A DNA stretch of 6,334 nt, from positions 1 to 6,334 of the forward strand of contig DAOVWV010000104.1 in the NCBI GenBank assembly GCA_030636485.1. Reading direction: 5' to 3'. The notes under the pieces were generated by a model, which was not told the DNA's origin, did not search any database, and saw only the letters and a list, made by a program, of their open reading frames with translations. Shown one piece after another: positions 5,338-6,334 of this stretch (position 1 is its first letter; every line of letters begins with the position of its first letter). Position numbers and translations under genes: made by a program. Origin of the DNA: Methyloprofundus sp. Its GTDB lineage: Bacteria; Pseudomonadota; Gammaproteobacteria; Methylococcales; Methylomonadaceae.

Positions 5338-6334
5338 CTATTCCCAGATCAAATTATAACAATCCTCTCCCTGAGCATAAAAATCGGCACTGATCCAATA
5401 CCTGGCAATAGCGGCAAGTTCACCATTAATATATATCAAAGGAATCCTATCACGCTGCCAAGGTGCAATCTCTGCTTCTTGATAGAGTTTTTTTAAACCA
5501 TGCCGCCCTGCACGATTAAACAAGGCTATTTTCTCCCCGCCCTGGCGATATTTCACACAAATTTCACCCTGTTGCCATATATGCTTAGGGATACCCTGTT
5601 GCGTATCATTCAACTTCAACTGGCCATTATCAGCTAAATCAAGTACCTTTTTCTGCTCAGGCCAGCTAATGCTCTGACCCAACTCAGGCATTTTGTGCTC
5701 AACCACTAAATACAGACTCCCCTGATACCGTCGAATAGTATACCCATCATGTTGAACCACGTGGTTAGCTCCCGGCTGTGCTAATAACACATCCCTCAAT
5801 ATAGCGGTCATCACTTTCTGTCTGGGCATTCGTGCGCCTAAATGAGCTAACCATTCGCGGATAATCCATTGCTGGTTTAAATCATCCTGACTCAGCAAGG
5901 CTGAAATAGACAGACTCTGTTTATCCGCCAGGTACATAGCTAACATTTTCTCTTTTGCGCTGCCTGAGAGAACACTATATGCCTCTGCGCAGTGCTGTGC
6001 CACGCGCGAAACAGTGGTATCTATCCCGGGCCAGCGTTGTTCTAACAAGGGAATGATTTCTTGGCGCAGATAATTGCGGTCAAACTGTAGATCCTGATTA
6101 CTGGGATCCTCAATCCATTGCAAATGATGCTGCTGGGCATATGCATTAATCTCTTGCTGACTAATATCCAACAAAGGCCTAATCAGTATCCCTCTGGAAA
6201 ACTCAATGTCTGCCGGCATCCCTGATAAACCCTTTACACCCGCCCCTCGGAATAATTGCAGTAATACTGTTTCTAATTGATCATTGCGGTGCTGGGCAAA
6301 CAACAGTAGATCATTCTCGGTGACAATTTCTTTA
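5338..6334 (-). CDS. tilS: tRNA(Ile)-lysidine synthase, 5' end beyond window
   Basis: TilS attaches lysine to C34 of the tRNA-Ile with CAU anticodon, using ATP, which changes it from a methionine-like to an AUA-reading isoleucine tRNA. The 331 codons visible correspond to the last three quarters of a protein of about 430 residues. The N-terminal SGGxDS ATP loop and the true start lie outside. The frame stays open to the right edge, so the TTG at 6301-6303 is internal. Visible family marks are AQHRNDQLETVLLQLFRGAG (the HHxDDQxET region, with Asn at the first Asp), RPLLD, and WIEDPSNQDLQFDRNYLR. Towards the end is the TilS C-terminal domain, with GRHGLKKLYQE, PWQRDRIPL and a final WISADF block. 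It ends with TAG at 5338-5340. In many gammaproteobacteria tilS follows accA downstream of dnaE; here it lies upstream of skp. Confidence 0.95.
   Translation of the reverse strand, partial: KEIVTENDLLLFAQHRNDQLETVLLQLFRGAGVKGLSGMPADIEFSRGILIRPLLDISQQEINAYAQQHHLQWIEDPSNQDLQFDRNYLRQEIIPLLEQRWPGIDTTVSRVAQHCAEAYSVLSGSAKEKMLAMYLADKQSLSISALLSQDDLNQQWIIREWLAHLGARMPRQKVMTAILRDVLLAQPGANHVVQHDGYTIRRYQGSLYLVVEHKMPELGQSISWPEQKKVLDLADNGQLKLNDTQQGIPKHIWQQGEICVKYRQGGEKIALFNRAGRHGLKKLYQEAEIAPWQRDRIPLIYINGELAAIARYWISADFYAQGEDCYNLIWE

Noticed and set aside
1..6334. tRNA, rRNA, CRISPR array, insertion sequence or prophage genes
   Set aside because: Nothing in either strand resembles them; apart from the small intergenic repeats the window is core chromosomal genes.

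Overview
The window is a stretch of a gammaproteobacterial chromosome with every supported gene on the minus strand, so transcription runs from high to low coordinates. It carries housekeeping genes around outer-membrane assembly, lipid A synthesis and DNA replication. In transcription order they are tilS (start cut off by the right edge), skp/ompH, fabZ, lpxA, rnhB and dnaE (end cut off by the left edge). Moderate GC content, AT-rich spacers and protein sequences close to the E. coli and Pseudomonas families fit a Gram-negative gammaproteobacterium. The sequence does not let me name a genus.

Right part (5052-6334): the last 331 codons of tilS are followed by a 286-bp spacer. The spacer holds a 77-bp head-to-head inverted repeat of REP/MITE type and a probable skp promoter. 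Middle (3907-5051): skp encodes a periplasmic chaperone precursor with a clear signal peptide. An in-frame TGA interrupts it about 25 codons before the natural end, and the remainder of the family's C-terminus is intact in the same frame beyond the stop. A 191-bp spacer with a candidate promoter follows, then fabZ. Left part (1-3923): fabZ, lpxA and rnhB form a tight cluster, with an 8 to 17 bp overlap and then a gap of about 20 bp. A 111-bp spacer with a small hairpin precedes dnaE, of which 810 codons are visible.

FabZ and LpxA share the substrate (R)-3-hydroxyacyl-ACP: FabZ sends it to membrane phospholipid and LpxA sends it to lipid A. Skp escorts outer-membrane proteins to the membrane that lipid A helps build. 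RnhB and DnaE handle ribonucleotide removal and chromosome replication. Compared with the familiar order bamA-skp-lpxD-fabZ-lpxA-lpxB-rnhB-dnaE-accA-tilS, lpxD and lpxB are missing from their usual slots and tilS lies upstream of skp. The best points for follow-up are the nonsense codon in skp, the paired inverted repeat, the methionine at the LpxA acyl-chain ruler position, and the run of three genes that appear to start with TTG. I found no clear novel system; this is mostly a core region with local oddities.
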